Program-made: the position numbers and the translations under genes
In this document: positions 1-9,548 of the stretch, piece after piece
Position numbering within the stretch: position 1 is the first letter of the stretch
Layout: each line of letters opens with the position of its first letter
The notes under the pieces: model-generated
What the model was told of the DNA's origin: nothing
The model's input: only the letters and a program-made list of their open reading frames with translations
Databases searched by the model: none
DNA from: Bacteroidia bacterium
GTDB lineage: Bacteria > Bacteroidota > Bacteroidia > B-17B0 > Aurantibacillaceae
Direction of reading: 5' to 3'
NCBI GenBank assembly: GCA_020846335.1
Contig: JADLED010000119.1
Location: 1-50,493 of the forward strand
DNA: 50,493 nt

Positions 1-50
1 TTAATTTTAACAATTTTCCGGCAAACAAACCTTAAAATCGGAATCCCTGT

Positions 51-81
51 AAAAACAAAAGCCGCTTTGGTTAGAAGCGGC
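51..81 (-). terminator. Rho-independent terminator of the HU gene
   Basis: A perfect inverted repeat GCCGCTT/AAGCGGC lies at 61-81. On the minus strand it is followed by a T-rich run (51-60). It sits about 25 bp past the stop codon of the HU gene, as expected for an intrinsic terminator. Confidence 0.85.
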
Positions 82-105
82 TTTCGAATTAACTGAAAAA
101 ATCAA

Positions 106-387
106 TTATTTTCCTTTGTTAACTGAACCAGCTAACTCAGTACCTGCTTTAAATTTTACAACTTTTTTAGCAGCAATTTTGATTTCTTTTCCTGTTTGAG
201 GATTACGTCCGGTGCGGGCAGCACGTTTAGCTACTGAGAAAGAGCCAAAACCTACTAAACCAATACGGTCACCTTTTTTTAATGCTTTGTGGATAGCTTC
301 GATTGTTGAGTCTAAAGCACGACCAGCGTCAGCTTTTGTTAACTTTGCGCTTGATGCGATAGCATCAATTAATTCTGCTTTGTTCAT
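106..387 (-). CDS. HU family DNA-binding protein
   Basis: Small basic histone-like protein of 93 residues that bends and compacts DNA as a dimer. It starts [11 protein letters not shown], the typical HU N-terminus. The dimerisation helices come first, then the GFGSF turn (about residues 46-50), then the DNA-binding arm with the family signature RNPQTGKEI (about 61-69). Length and motif order match the HU/IHF family, and it looks closer to HU than to IHF. It is a single-gene unit with its own consensus promoter upstream (428-458) and its own terminator downstream. Which HU paralogue it is cannot be told from one copy. Confidence 0.95.
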   Translation of the reverse strand: MNKAELIDAIASSAKLTKADAGRALDSTIEAIHKALKKGDRIGLVGFGSFSVAKRAARTGRNPQTGKEIKIAAKKVVKFKAGTELAGSVNKGK

Positions 388-427
388 TTTGTTTTTATTT
401 TTTTAGGTTAAACAATTAATTACGTCA

Positions 428-458
428 CAAACATACTAGCGTAAACCTTGTTTGTCAA
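428..458 (-). promoter_or_regulatory. Promoter of the HU gene
   Basis: On the minus strand, TTGACA (453-458) is followed after 17 bp by TATGTTTG (428-435). This matches the Bacteroidota -33/-7 pattern TTG...TAnnTTTG. It lies about 40 bp upstream of the HU ATG, so the transcript would have a short leader. Confidence 0.75.
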
Positions 459-628
459 GTGTTTCAGTCAAAAACACCGCTGTTTTGTTGATAAATTGGC
501 CTTTTGTTAATAAATCTCCCCTGAAAGTGCCATTTAATAAGGGTTTTACAACACATAAGGCTTCTTTTTAGACTGATAACAGGGCTTAGCGGCTTTAAAC
601 ACTCCGCAATACCCTGCAAATTGGGAGT

Positions 629-1594
629 TTACACAAATACCGAACCTTCCCTAAAAGAATAGCCTCTCAAAAATTCATCTGTACGCATTCGTTTTTTACC
701 TTCCATTTGCAACTCCATAATTTCTATGCAACCACCTAAACACTTCACGCGCAAAAAACTTTTATTGTCAGTAATCAGCTTACCATTATCCCTCACCTCT
801 TCCTGCAAAATATAAACGGCTTTATATATTTTAACCGTTAGCGGTTTCAGGCCTTCGTTATGCAGCTCTGTAAAGGCGGCTGGGTAAGGGCTTAGCCCAC
901 GTATCAAATTGTGTATTGACTTAGCATCTTTATCCCAGTTTATACGACAGGTCTCTCTGAAAATTTTAGGGGCGTGGCTAACAAGTGTATTGTCCTGTTC
1001 AGAAAATGGCAATGCTGTTCCGTCTTCGTCACTTTTTGAAATGGCATTTACGGTTCTTAAGAATAAAGTTGCACCGGTTTCTTTGAGTGCATCGTGCAAC
1101 TCACCGGCGCTGGTGTTGGCCAAAATTTTTACCTTTTCAGAAAATAAAATATTACCCGTGTCTATCTGGTGCTTGAGTTTAAAAGTTGTCACACCGCTCT
1201 CATCATCCCCATTAATAATTGCCCAGTTAATGGGCGCTGCGCCTCTGTATCTTGGCAATAAAGATGCATGAAGGTTAAAGGTGCCCAAACGTGGCATGTT
1301 CCAAACCGCTTCCGGCAACATTCTAAACGCCACCACCAGTTGCAGGTCAGCATTCAAATGGCGCAATTCTTCAATAAATTTCTCGTCTTTTAAATTTACA
1401 GGTTGCAATAATTTAAGATCATGTTTGAGGGCATATTCTTTTACTGCCGACTGATGAATGATTTGCCCTCTGCCTGCAGGCTTGTCTGCTGTAGTTACCA
1501 CACCCACAATATTATGACCGGCCTCTTTAAGTGCCATTAAACTGGCCACCGCAAACTCAGGTGTGCCCATAAATAAAATGCGTAGTTTATTCAT
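629..1594 (-). CDS. fmt: Methionyl-tRNA formyltransferase
   Basis: Transfers a formyl group from 10-formyl-tetrahydrofolate to initiator Met-tRNA. The 321-residue length is normal for the family. The N-terminal formyltransferase fold begins MNKLRILFMGTPEFA. The catalytic residues are visible as Asn107 and His109 in FNLHASLLPRYRGAAPI and Asp145 in HQIDTGN. The C-terminal OB-like tRNA-binding domain begins near residue 205 (ETCRINWDKDAKSIHNLIRG). The usual partner peptide deformylase is not next to it. The upstream gap to the next gene is only 54 bp and carries that gene's terminator, so the fmt promoter must be short or within that gap. Confidence 0.96.
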   Translation of the reverse strand: MNKLRILFMGTPEFAVASLMALKEAGHNIVGVVTTADKPAGRGQIIHQSAVKEYALKHDLKLLQPVNLKDEKFIEELRHLNADLQLVVAFRMLPEAVWNMPRLGTFNLHASLLPRYRGAAPINWAIINGDDESGVTTFKLKHQIDTGNILFSEKVKILANTSAGELHDALKETGATLFLRTVNAISKSDEDGTALPFSEQDNTLVSHAPKIFRETCRINWDKDAKSIHNLIRGLSPYPAAFTELHNEGLKPLTVKIYKAVYILQEEVRDNGKLITDNKSFLRVKCLGGCIEIMELQMEGKKRMRTDEFLRGYSFREGSVFV

Positions 1595-1603
1595 AAAATA
1601 AAA

Positions 1604-1630
1604 AAGCCGCCGGATTTGACCCGACGGCTT
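1604..1630 (-). terminator. Rho-independent terminator after the first T9SS protein gene
   Basis: Inverted repeat AAGCCGCCGG (1604-1613) and CCGACGGCTT (1621-1630), with one mismatch. On the minus strand a T run follows (1595-1603). It sits just downstream of the stop codon at 1649 and just upstream of the fmt start. Confidence 0.8.
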
Positions 1631-1648
1631 TATTGAAGTTGCTTAATA

Positions 1649-3892
1649 TTATTCGATTACAATTTTTCTTGTTACTTTTTCACGATTGGCTTCTATCGTC
1701 ATAAAGTAAACACCTTTGGCTTTGTTGCCAAGGCTAATGGTAGTGCTTTCCTTAGTGTTGCTCACCTTTTCATCAACAACTACAGAACCTAAAACGTTTA
1801 CAATTTTTACATTGTAAGATTCAATGCTTGATGGAAGTGTGATATTGATTTGATCGTGAGCTGGGTTAGGGAATACAACCAGATTGTTTGAAATACTATT
1901 GCTTTCATCTACTCCTAAACAGAAGAAGTCAACAGAGAATGTTTGAACAGCAGAAGCTGTACCGGAAGCATTTGTTGCTCTTAAAGTAATGGTGTAAATG
2001 GTAATGGCAGTATTTGTGATGTTGGCAGAAATATTCTGAGCGTTAACTCCCGGAGGTGCGATACTAACACCACTACTTGGCTGAATGCTCCATGTAAAAG
2101 TATTTGGACCATTGATAACTGCTGTTGAGTTGGTGGTAACCATTCTGTCAGTGGCTAAACATTTGTAGAAAATGGCAGGTACACCAAAGTTAACATTAGG
2201 TGCGCAACTGTTAACCACAACAGTTTGTGTGGTAGAAACTGTTCCCTGACTGTTAGTACCAACCAGAGTAATAGTGTATGTACCAGGAGTGGCAGCTTTT
2301 AAAGTAGGATTCATGGCAATAGCAGAAGGTGAGAACGTTACACCGGCAGATGGAATTGCAGACCAGGAATAACTTGGTGCCGGAGCGCCACCTGTACTTG
2401 AATTGGTGGTGGAGATAACTCCATTGTTACAGATGGTATTGGTAGGAGCTGTAAATGCAACACTTGGCAAACTACATGCCTGAACAGTAATAATTTGTGT
2501 AGAAACATTGGTGCCGGTTGAATTAGTGGTTAATAAACTAATGGTGTAGGTACCCGGTGTAGCAAAGGTAATTGTAGGATTAGTAGCTGTTGCACTTGAA
2601 AACACAGGACCAGCAGGTGATGAAGACCAACTGTAAGAAGGTGCAGGATTACCTGTAGAAGAGTTGGTTGGTACCACACTTGCAGAAGGGCCGGTTAAAC
2701 AAAGATTTGGTGCAATAGCAAAAGCAGATGTTGGAAGAGCGGTTGATGTAATTGCCGACCCTGTATATTTCCAGATACCACCAATTGCTGGATTGGTATT
2801 GTCGCTGAAAGAACCTGACCAACCAGAGGTGTTATTGGCGAAATCAACTGTAAGGTATTGAATGCCGGTGCTGCCGTAATCAGTCCAGGTAACACCATTG
2901 TCACTTGAATAAGAAATAATAGTGTTGGTATTACCAGCACCACAAGAAACGAATAAGTTAGTGCCCGGTACGCCACAAACATCATTTAAACCAATGTTTG
3001 CAGGTGTAGGGCTTATCATTGACCAAGTAGCGCCACCATTAGTTGTGCTCCAAAGCTCAAAAGTAGCGCTGGCGTTTACAACATAAGCAAGTCCGTCAGA
3101 GGCACTGTTAAATGCGATTTCTGTAACAGTTGAGGTAGAAGCACCGCAATTAGAAACGTTCCAGGTTAAACCAGAGTTAGTGGTATAGAAAATACGACCT
3201 TGTTGAGTTCCAAACCAAATGTTGGAAGTACCGTATTTGGCATAAAGGTTAACAATAGCATATTCCCCACTTCCTGGAGCCGGAATTGAAGCAGCAGGAA
3301 TTGCGCTCCACGATAAACCACCGTTGGTAGTTCTCCAAATCTCATAAGAACCACCCACTGGGTCACCAACAGTAATACCTACTGATGGCGTTAAAAAGGT
3401 TACGAAATTTGCAAAAGAGCTGGTAGTGTTTGTAAACATACCGGTACCTGTCATGTTAGACCAAGTGGTGCCACCATTGGTTGTGCGGTATAAAACGCCA
3501 CCACCCTGGTTGGTAGAAGTATAAGGAAGAGGCCCTTTTTGGAAGGCACACACCCATGCAGTGTTGCCATCAATACCTTCAAGATTTGCAGGCACGTAAT
3601 TAGCGGTATCGCCAATGGCAGGTGTAGTTGTGCTTTGATAAACTGTACCTGCAGTCCAGGTGGTACCTCCGTTTATCGTTCTTGAAACCCAATTGTAATT
3701 ACGGCGTGGAGCGAATCCATCGTAACCCATTACCCATACAACGTTGTTGTCCACAGCGTCAAGGAACCTGATACCCACTGAGGTATTGGTGAAAGCCGCA
3801 TTCTGGGAGATACTCCAGCTTGTGCTTGCAGTTTGCGCCATTACAGTACCTACTGATAACGCTGCAAAAATAGAAAGTAGTTGTTTTTTCAT
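1649..3892 (-). CDS. T9SS cargo protein with Asp-box and PKD-like repeats
   Basis: Secreted protein of 747 residues. A Sec signal peptide ends near residue 20 (VGTVMAQ). Residues about 25-385 hold repeated Asp-box-like motifs (RTINGGTTW, RTTNGGTTW, RTTNGGLSW, YTTNSGLTW, STTNGGATW, YSSDNGVTW), which suggest a beta-propeller of the sialidase/BNR type. Residues about 397-655 hold three PKD-like units sharing PSYSW and TPGTYTI strands. The last 80 residues are a type A sorting domain (VFPNPAHDQINI ... KGVYFMTIE ... RKIVIE). It should cross the outer membrane by T9SS and be surface-anchored or released. No catalytic residues could be assigned, so enzymatic function is unproven. Confidence 0.9.
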   Translation of the reverse strand: MKKQLLSIFAALSVGTVMAQTASTSWSISQNAAFTNTSVGIRFLDAVDNNVVWVMGYDGFAPRRNYNWVSRTINGGTTWTAGTVYQSTTTPAIGDTANYVPANLEGIDGNTAWVCAFQKGPLPYTSTNQGGGVLYRTTNGGTTWSNMTGTGMFTNTTSSFANFVTFLTPSVGITVGDPVGGSYEIWRTTNGGLSWSAIPAASIPAPGSGEYAIVNLYAKYGTSNIWFGTQQGRIFYTTNSGLTWNVSNCGASTSTVTEIAFNSASDGLAYVVNASATFELWSTTNGGATWSMISPTPANIGLNDVCGVPGTNLFVSCGAGNTNTIISYSSDNGVTWTDYGSTGIQYLTVDFANNTSGWSGSFSDNTNPAIGGIWKYTGSAITSTALPTSAFAIAPNLCLTGPSASVVPTNSSTGNPAPSYSWSSSPAGPVFSSATATNPTITFATPGTYTISLLTTNSTGTNVSTQIITVQACSLPSVAFTAPTNTICNNGVISTTNSSTGGAPAPSYSWSAIPSAGVTFSPSAIAMNPTLKAATPGTYTITLVGTNSQGTVSTTQTVVVNSCAPNVNFGVPAIFYKCLATDRMVTTNSTAVINGPNTFTWSIQPSSGVSIAPPGVNAQNISANITNTAITIYTITLRATNASGTASAVQTFSVDFFCLGVDESNSISNNLVVFPNPAHDQINITLPSSIESYNVKIVNVLGSVVVDEKVSNTKESTTISLGNKAKGVYFMTIEANREKVTRKIVIE

Positions 3893-4137
3893 TTTACTTT
3901 ATTTGTTTATTACGTGCTTTAGTTTCTAATTAATAATCCGCCAAGATACCTAATAATTAAGTTAAATTCAAATTAATTTAACATTTGGCAAACTTAGTGG
4001 GGTTTTTTGTCTGGAGATTTAAAACAAAATACGGTCATTTTTTTCATTCCTACAAACTTTTTAGGCAAAAACAAGCTTTTTGTGGTTGTTTTTCACTACT
4101 AATCCTTCCATAAAACCAACATTATTTAAAAATACCC

Positions 4138-4145
4138 TACATTTG
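4138..4145 (+). promoter_or_regulatory. Promoter -7 element before the ferredoxin-NADP reductase-like gene
   Basis: TACATTTG matches the Bacteroidota -7 consensus TAnnTTTG. It lies 16 bp before the ATG at 4161. No clear TTG is found at the expected -33 spacing. The element falls inside the longer open reading frame that begins at 4080, which argues that translation starts at 4161 and not earlier. Confidence 0.55.
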
Positions 4146-4160
4146 CAAAAATTTTTTTCA

Positions 4161-5171
4161 ATGATTGAAACAGATATCGCAATAGTAGGCGCCGGACCTG
4201 TTGGCCTGTTTGCCATTTTTGAAGCCGGTTTACTAAAAATGCGCTGCCATTTAATTGATTATCTTCCCCAGATTGGAGGACAACTTTCTGAAATATATCC
4301 TAAAAAACCCATTTACGATATTCCCGGTTATCCTTCGGTGTTGGCGCAGGAACTGGTTGATAATTTATTAAAACAGGCCGAACCGTTTAAGCCGGGATTT
4401 ACACTTGGCCAAAGAATTGAATCTCTTGAAAAACGCGGAGAACAGGATTTTTTACTCACCACCAATATGGGTGCTAAAATTCACTCTAAAGTTGTTGTTA
4501 TTGCAGGTGGGTTGGGCTGTTTTGAACCAAGAAAACCAGAAGTGGGTGGATTGGAAAAATTTGAAAATGGCAAAGGAGTTAATTACATGATTCTTGATCC
4601 GGAAAAATACCGTGGACAAAAAATGGTAATTGCAGGTGGTGGCGATAGCGCTTTGGATTGGTCGATTTTTTTAAGTGAAGTGTGTTCTGAATTAACTCTG
4701 GTACACCGTAGCGAAAGTTTCAGAGGCGCCCCCGACAGCGTTAACAAGGTATTGAAACTGGCAGAGGAAGGTAAGATTAAGTTGTTACTTAACAGCAACA
4801 TTGCCAGTGTGAATGGAAATGAGGTGTTGGAAAGCGTGGACATTGTTAATGTGAAAACACAGGAGAAACAGCACATCGAAACGCAACATTTAATCCCTTT
4901 ATTTGGTTTAAGTCCTAAGTTGGGGCCTATAGAAAACTGGGGTTTAAACCTCGATAAAAATGCCATTGAAGTAAACACAGAGGACTACAGCACTAATATT
5001 CCGGGAGTTTATGCCATTGGAGATATTAACTCGTATAAAAACAAGCTCAAACTTATTTTGTGCGGCTTTCACGAAGCAGCCTTGATGAGCCACAGTGCTT
5101 ATAAGTACATGAATCCCGGGGTAAAATACACCATGAAATACACCACAGTGCAGGGCGTTAACGAGTTTTAA
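4161..5171 (+). CDS. Ferredoxin-NADP reductase, thioredoxin reductase-like type
   Basis: FAD- and NADPH-binding flavoprotein of 336 residues. The FAD-binding GAGPVG motif is at residues 10-15, right after the start MIETDIAIVG. The NADPH-binding GGGDSALDW is at about 159-167. The redox-active CxxC that true thioredoxin reductases carry before this motif is absent, which places it with the type 2 ferredoxin/flavodoxin-NADP reductases (YumC-like). The C-terminal FAD contact is GVYAIGDI. The ATG at 4161 was chosen over an upstream in-frame start at 4080 because the extra N-terminus does not resemble the family and overlaps a promoter element. Its TAA abuts the convergent stop codon of the next gene with no base between. 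Confidence 0.88.
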   Translation: MIETDIAIVGAGPVGLFAIFEAGLLKMRCHLIDYLPQIGGQLSEIYPKKPIYDIPGYPSVLAQELVDNLLKQAEPFKPGFTLGQRIESLEKRGEQDFLLTTNMGAKIHSKVVVIAGGLGCFEPRKPEVGGLEKFENGKGVNYMILDPEKYRGQKMVIAGGGDSALDWSIFLSEVCSELTLVHRSESFRGAPDSVNKVLKLAEEGKIKLLLNSNIASVNGNEVLESVDIVNVKTQEKQHIETQHLIPLFGLSPKLGPIENWGLNLDKNAIEVNTEDYSTNIPGVYAIGDINSYKNKLKLILCGFHEAALMSHSAYKYMNPGVKYTMKYTTVQGVNEF

Positions 5172-7355
5172 TTACTTTTTCTTTTTTGCTCTTCGTTTTT
5201 CTTTTTTTGCCTTTTTGCGGAGTTTGTCAAGGTAACTTTTTTTGTAATCTTTCACCTCAATGGCTTTGCGAAAAACCGCGCGGCGATTTCCTTTTAGAAT
5301 TCTTGAATACTTTTTTCGGCGTTTACTTAGTTCGGCACCCACCATTCTTGAACGAATTCCCTCTACTCTGTTTTCGGTTCTAATAGCCCCTTCAAACTCA
5401 CGCTGACGGCCTTTCAGCGAAACAAACCCATGAAACAGAGAGCGCAGATACATCGAATTTTTTCCACGAAGCCAGCAAAAATCTTCGTCATTTAGTTGTT
5501 GCATACGCGTTGTGTGTTCGTCGAGTTTTTCGGGTTCAAGCGCCCCGTATTTAATAAGCTGTTTTTTTAGTTTATACCCGTTTTCCATCGTTCGGTTTCT
5601 GTCATCCATCACATTTAAAATTAAATGCGCCAGATCAAACGCTTTTTCCGACATTCGGCTCAAGCCACTGTCTGATTGAAGTTTATAAAAGGATTCGGCC
5701 CAATTTATCCTTTTGCGTGTTTCCACAATTTCTATTTTAAAATTGTCAAGTAGTTTTGTCCTCAGGTTTGTTGAGCTGATAATTGGTCTCAAAAGCGAGT
5801 CGTGAATTTGCACCTGTTTCCACAAGTTGTCGGACAGCGGAGGAAGTAAATTACTAAAATCTGTTTTTAAATCCTCAAACATTCGGGTTAAGGAATCTGC
5901 CTTTAACATGGTTTGCTGATGTTGCCTTTTTAATTGCTCTAACACTGCCTCCGAAGGTGTGTGGCTAATTTCAACCTCTTTACCTTTTTTTAAACGGTTT
6001 AATGTAAACGAACGGCGGAAGGTTTTTTTTGCCCTGAGGTTTATTTCGTCTTCAAGGCTTCTTATGTTTCGTGTTTCCTGGTTGGTGCGCGCAATCTGGT
6101 TTTTTATAAATTCCGAGTGGGCTTTGTTCTCATCCATGAGCGCATAAACTTTACGCATGTTTTTATCCTTTTGACTTACGTAATTGGCACGAAGGTTTAA
6201 AACGCTTTGCCGCATGCTTGCGCGCGCTTCATTTAAAAGGGTGCGGGAGGTATCGAGTAAGGTAACTTTGGTTAAGGAGTCTTTGGCTTTTTTGGCGGCG
6301 TTAAATTTTACCAGAGCAATACAATATTCGCATGCTGAAGTTATAAAACGATTGTGCGGATTAAATTTTAAACTTCTTTTTCGCATGTTGAGACTCCAGT
6401 TGAGTGCGTCCATATAAATTTCGGCATCGCACTCAACACAGGTTCGGCCCTGCCTGTTTTGATGGGCAAAACTGCTGTCGTTTAGATAATAAAACGCACT
6501 ATCACCTTCAAATTCCTGCATGCTTTTTGTGGCTGTGAGCGACCACACAGGATTGTCCGGAAAGTGCTGAATAGCAAACAATTCGGGTTCTGTTAAATAG
6601 TAATCGGCGGTCATGTTTTTTTTATAATCGCGTACAAACCGTGGTTTAAATTTTTGTAACAAATGATAAAGCAATTTGAATTTGACATAACTCACTGTTT
6701 TTATTATTGGTTTTCTTTGCCTTTCGGCCGCGGTATCACCGTCACAATCATTAAAAAAGAAAAATCGGGGTTTGGGTTTTATTACTACTTGTTTGTAGCC
6801 TATTATCCAATGTCTTATAATATAATTAATTGCCTGCGAAAATTTTGTGTAGCGGTAAAACACCTCTCCTGAAGAGAATGTAACATCATACAAATACCAC
6901 AACCCATTTAGTTTTACGGCGTTCCAGGCATGGTTATCCATGTATAGGGAATCCTTCACATCAAACAATTCGTCTTTGGCATAACCCAAAACGGTTACGT
7001 TGGTAATATCGGCCAAAGCACAAAGTGTGTCCATTAAAAAAGCATAATGCAAACAAACCCCCGATTTGTACTTCAAAATTTGTTTCACCGACATGGGGCT
7101 AACTCCTCCCGAAGAAAAATAGATGCTGTAATTGTAATCAATGTTGTTAACCACCCAGTTAAAAATGGCGTCAAACTTTTCTTTTTCGCCCGATTTACCC
7201 TTGGTTATGGTGGCCACCAAAACTTTGGGATTGGTTATTTTTCGGGTGGATCTGGCTGTTTTTTCGAAACGAATGGGATCAATGCTTTGAGCAAATGCAC
7301 AATATGGCAAGTGCATTAAACAGGCAAGAAAAAATAGTATAATCAGCGTTTTCAT
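5172..7355 (-). CDS. Secreted transglutaminase-like protein with coiled-coil tail, paralogue 1
   Basis: A 727-residue protein with a signal peptide (cleavage near residue 23, YCAFAQS). Residues about 55-165 form a transglutaminase-like cysteine-protease fold with the full triad: Cys101 (KSGVCLHYA), His142 (DNHAWNAV) and Asp157 (YLYDVTF). A conserved middle part contains FAIQHFPDNPVWSL and a CVEC pair. The C-terminal half is long, helical and charged, ending in a lysine/arginine-rich tail. It is a full-length paralogue of the gene directly upstream, 26 bp away. An envelope or periplasmic role is inferred from the signal peptide. Substrate is unknown: the fold covers peptidases, cross-linkers and amidases. 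No terminator was found between it and the convergent flavoprotein gene. Confidence 0.8.
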   Translation of the reverse strand: MKTLIILFFLACLMHLPYCAFAQSIDPIRFEKTARSTRKITNPKVLVATITKGKSGEKEKFDAIFNWVVNNIDYNYSIYFSSGGVSPMSVKQILKYKSGVCLHYAFLMDTLCALADITNVTVLGYAKDELFDVKDSLYMDNHAWNAVKLNGLWYLYDVTFSSGEVFYRYTKFSQAINYIIRHWIIGYKQVVIKPKPRFFFFNDCDGDTAAERQRKPIIKTVSYVKFKLLYHLLQKFKPRFVRDYKKNMTADYYLTEPELFAIQHFPDNPVWSLTATKSMQEFEGDSAFYYLNDSSFAHQNRQGRTCVECDAEIYMDALNWSLNMRKRSLKFNPHNRFITSACEYCIALVKFNAAKKAKDSLTKVTLLDTSRTLLNEARASMRQSVLNLRANYVSQKDKNMRKVYALMDENKAHSEFIKNQIARTNQETRNIRSLEDEINLRAKKTFRRSFTLNRLKKGKEVEISHTPSEAVLEQLKRQHQQTMLKADSLTRMFEDLKTDFSNLLPPLSDNLWKQVQIHDSLLRPIISSTNLRTKLLDNFKIEIVETRKRINWAESFYKLQSDSGLSRMSEKAFDLAHLILNVMDDRNRTMENGYKLKKQLIKYGALEPEKLDEHTTRMQQLNDEDFCWLRGKNSMYLRSLFHGFVSLKGRQREFEGAIRTENRVEGIRSRMVGAELSKRRKKYSRILKGNRRAVFRKAIEVKDYKKSYLDKLRKKAKKEKRRAKKKK

Positions 7356-7381
7356 TGCTTGGAAGCGAGTTTATTAACCAG

Positions 7382-9502
7382 TTATTTTTTGCGTTTGTTT
7401 TTGAGTTGTTTCAAAAAGGCTCTTTTTGTTTTATTGGCGGCGTTAAACTTCATTCTTGTAAGTGACGTGTTGTGGGAAACAATGTTTTTGTCCTTCTTTT
7501 TTCTACGGAGTAATTCCTTGTTAATGTAAGAAGCCCTCAGTCGCTCAATGGCATTTTCCTTAGTAATTATTTCAATGGCATAACTTTGTTCTTCTTTAAG
7601 TCGTTTAAAGCCTTCGTTGATAGAGTTTAAAGTGGGAAATTTTCCTTTTAACCAGCAATAATCCTCTTTGTTTTCTGCATTAAGAAAATTTTTGTAGTCC
7701 GATAAATCGGAAATGGTGTACTGATTTAGTTTACAAAGATTTAGTTTGGTGGTGTAATTGTCTTTTTCAAGATAGTTACGTTTCTCGATAGTTTTAAGAA
7801 GATTGTCAAGCGTTTGATAGACATGTTTTGTGGGTTGATAAACTTCTTCTTCCAGTTCATCTGAATACTCTTTTTCAAATTGCGAAAGCTGTTTGCGTGT
7901 TTCAACAATGGGTTTTTTAAAATTGTCCTTCAGAAATTTTCTTAGCTGTATGCACTCTATAATAGGTCGTATTAGGGTTTTGTGATTTAGTACTTTCTGC
8001 CAGATTTTAAAGGAGAGGTTTTCGCTTACCGAATCCAACAGTTTTTTATCGTTATCAATTAATGCGGTTAGCGAATCAATCTGAAGCTGAGTATGATTTA
8101 AGTGACTGCTTAACTTTATAATTCTTTTTGAATCCACACGAATATTAGTATTAATAACACCAGGCGTTTCCAGATTCAATACAAAATCTTTTCGGTTATC
8201 GTACTTTTGAATGCCTGCCTTGCTTCTGTTGGAGGACTCAATTATACTTCGGTGGCTGGCCAGGGTCATTTCCACCTGATCTCTTACAAAGGCGAGATGT
8301 TTTTTATTATCATTTAAAAGCAAATTCTGTTTGCGCCGGTTTTTGCTTTTTTGCAGGCCAAAGTCGGTGTTAATATCGCTTGTACTTTTTCTTAAACTGT
8401 TTTTGGTGAGGGTATAAAATTGCAGTGTTGTGTCTAGGTTGTTTATCTTTGAAAGCGAATCCTTACAAAGCAAGGCCTTTTTGTAATAGATTTCAGCAAT
8501 TTCAAATTCGCAATTGGTTGCAATAAAATGGTTGCGTTGATTGAAGCGGATACTCTGTTCTCTCAAATATTTTAGTTTTTCCAATGGGTTTAATTCTACG
8601 TTCGAATCACATTCAGCGCAAGTGCTGCCATGGCGGTTTTGAAAATTGTAGGTGCTTTCATTCAGATGGTAATAATCGCTGTCGGCCTCAAAATTTCGCA
8701 TGCTTACACCCGGTAACAATGACCAAACCGGATTGTCGGGAAAATGAGTTATAGCAAAAGTTTCGGGGGCAGTTAAATAAAAATTGGCATTAATTTTTTG
8801 AAGAAAGCTTTGCTTAACTCTCAGTGGAATTTTCCACAACAAATGTTGCAAAAACTGGTTGAATTTTCGGGGTACGTAATAATAAACGGGCATTTGCGTG
8901 CTCTTGCAATCGTAAGCATAAGGAAGTTTCATTTTTTGGAACTTTTTACGCTTATAGCTGTTTGCAAAGCGGTCAGATAATTTTATGATAGCGCGGCTGA
9001 ATCGTGTATAATTGTATTCAACTTCACCGGCCGCCCAGGTTACGTCATAAACATACCACAATCCGTCCAATCTAACCGCATTCCAGGCATGGTTATCTAT
9101 GTAAATAGAATCGTTCACGTCAAAAATTTCATCTTTGGCATAACCATAAATGGTCACATTGGTTAATTGTGCCATAGCACAAAGTGTGTCCATTAAGGTG
9201 GCATAATCCAGGCACATGCCTTTGCGAAAAAGTAACGTTCTCTTTAAATGGTTTTGACTTGTTCCTCCGGGAGAGTAATAAGAATCAAAGTCATATTTTA
9301 TATGACTGGCCACCCAGGCACAAATCACATCAAATTTCTCTTTTTCAGAGTTTTTATTTTTAATCAACGCCTCCGCCAATTGCGCCGGATTCAAAGTCTG
9401 AAGGAAGTTAACATTAATGTCATCCTTACTGTAATTAAGTGCAATGTTTTCGGAAACCTGTGCACGCATACTACCAAACCATAATAGCCGAATTAAAAGC
9501 AA
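7382..9502 (-). CDS. Secreted transglutaminase-like protein with coiled-coil tail, paralogue 2
   Basis: About 706 residues, same architecture as the downstream gene: transglutaminase-like triad Cys97 (RKGMCLDYA), His138 (DNHAWNAV), Asp153 (YVYDVTW), then FAITHFPDNPVWSL, a CAEC pair, a long helical region and a basic tail. The start is uncertain. There is no ATG ahead of the hydrophobic stretch LLLIRLLWFGSMRAQ. TTG at 9500-9502 gives a short signal-like N-terminus. Reading further upstream adds KPQTKYYA, a better signal-peptide n-region, but would need an ATT-type start. The only nearby ATG (within SMRAQ) would remove the signal. Part of the minus-strand run from gyrB. Confidence 0.78.
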   Translation of the reverse strand: MLLIRLLWFGSMRAQVSENIALNYSKDDINVNFLQTLNPAQLAEALIKNKNSEKEKFDVICAWVASHIKYDFDSYYSPGGTSQNHLKRTLLFRKGMCLDYATLMDTLCAMAQLTNVTIYGYAKDEIFDVNDSIYIDNHAWNAVRLDGLWYVYDVTWAAGEVEYNYTRFSRAIIKLSDRFANSYKRKKFQKMKLPYAYDCKSTQMPVYYYVPRKFNQFLQHLLWKIPLRVKQSFLQKINANFYLTAPETFAITHFPDNPVWSLLPGVSMRNFEADSDYYHLNESTYNFQNRHGSTCAECDSNVELNPLEKLKYLREQSIRFNQRNHFIATNCEFEIAEIYYKKALLCKDSLSKINNLDTTLQFYTLTKNSLRKSTSDINTDFGLQKSKNRRKQNLLLNDNKKHLAFVRDQVEMTLASHRSIIESSNRSKAGIQKYDNRKDFVLNLETPGVINTNIRVDSKRIIKLSSHLNHTQLQIDSLTALIDNDKKLLDSVSENLSFKIWQKVLNHKTLIRPIIECIQLRKFLKDNFKKPIVETRKQLSQFEKEYSDELEEEVYQPTKHVYQTLDNLLKTIEKRNYLEKDNYTTKLNLCKLNQYTISDLSDYKNFLNAENKEDYCWLKGKFPTLNSINEGFKRLKEEQSYAIEIITKENAIERLRASYINKELLRRKKKDKNIVSHNTSLTRMKFNAANKTKRAFLKQLKNKRKK

Positions 9503-9548
9503 CGCATAGTATTTTGTTTGGGGCTTAATAATTGTTCGGGTTAAACTT

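Noticed and set aside
2664..2985. Open frames on both strands inside the first T9SS gene and similar frames inside other long genes
   Set aside because: They are shadows of the long real genes, with no domain pattern, start context or conservation sign of their own.
4080..4160. Longer N-terminus for the ferredoxin-NADP reductase-like protein
   Set aside because: The extra 27 residues are not family-like, and a promoter -7 element lies inside them.
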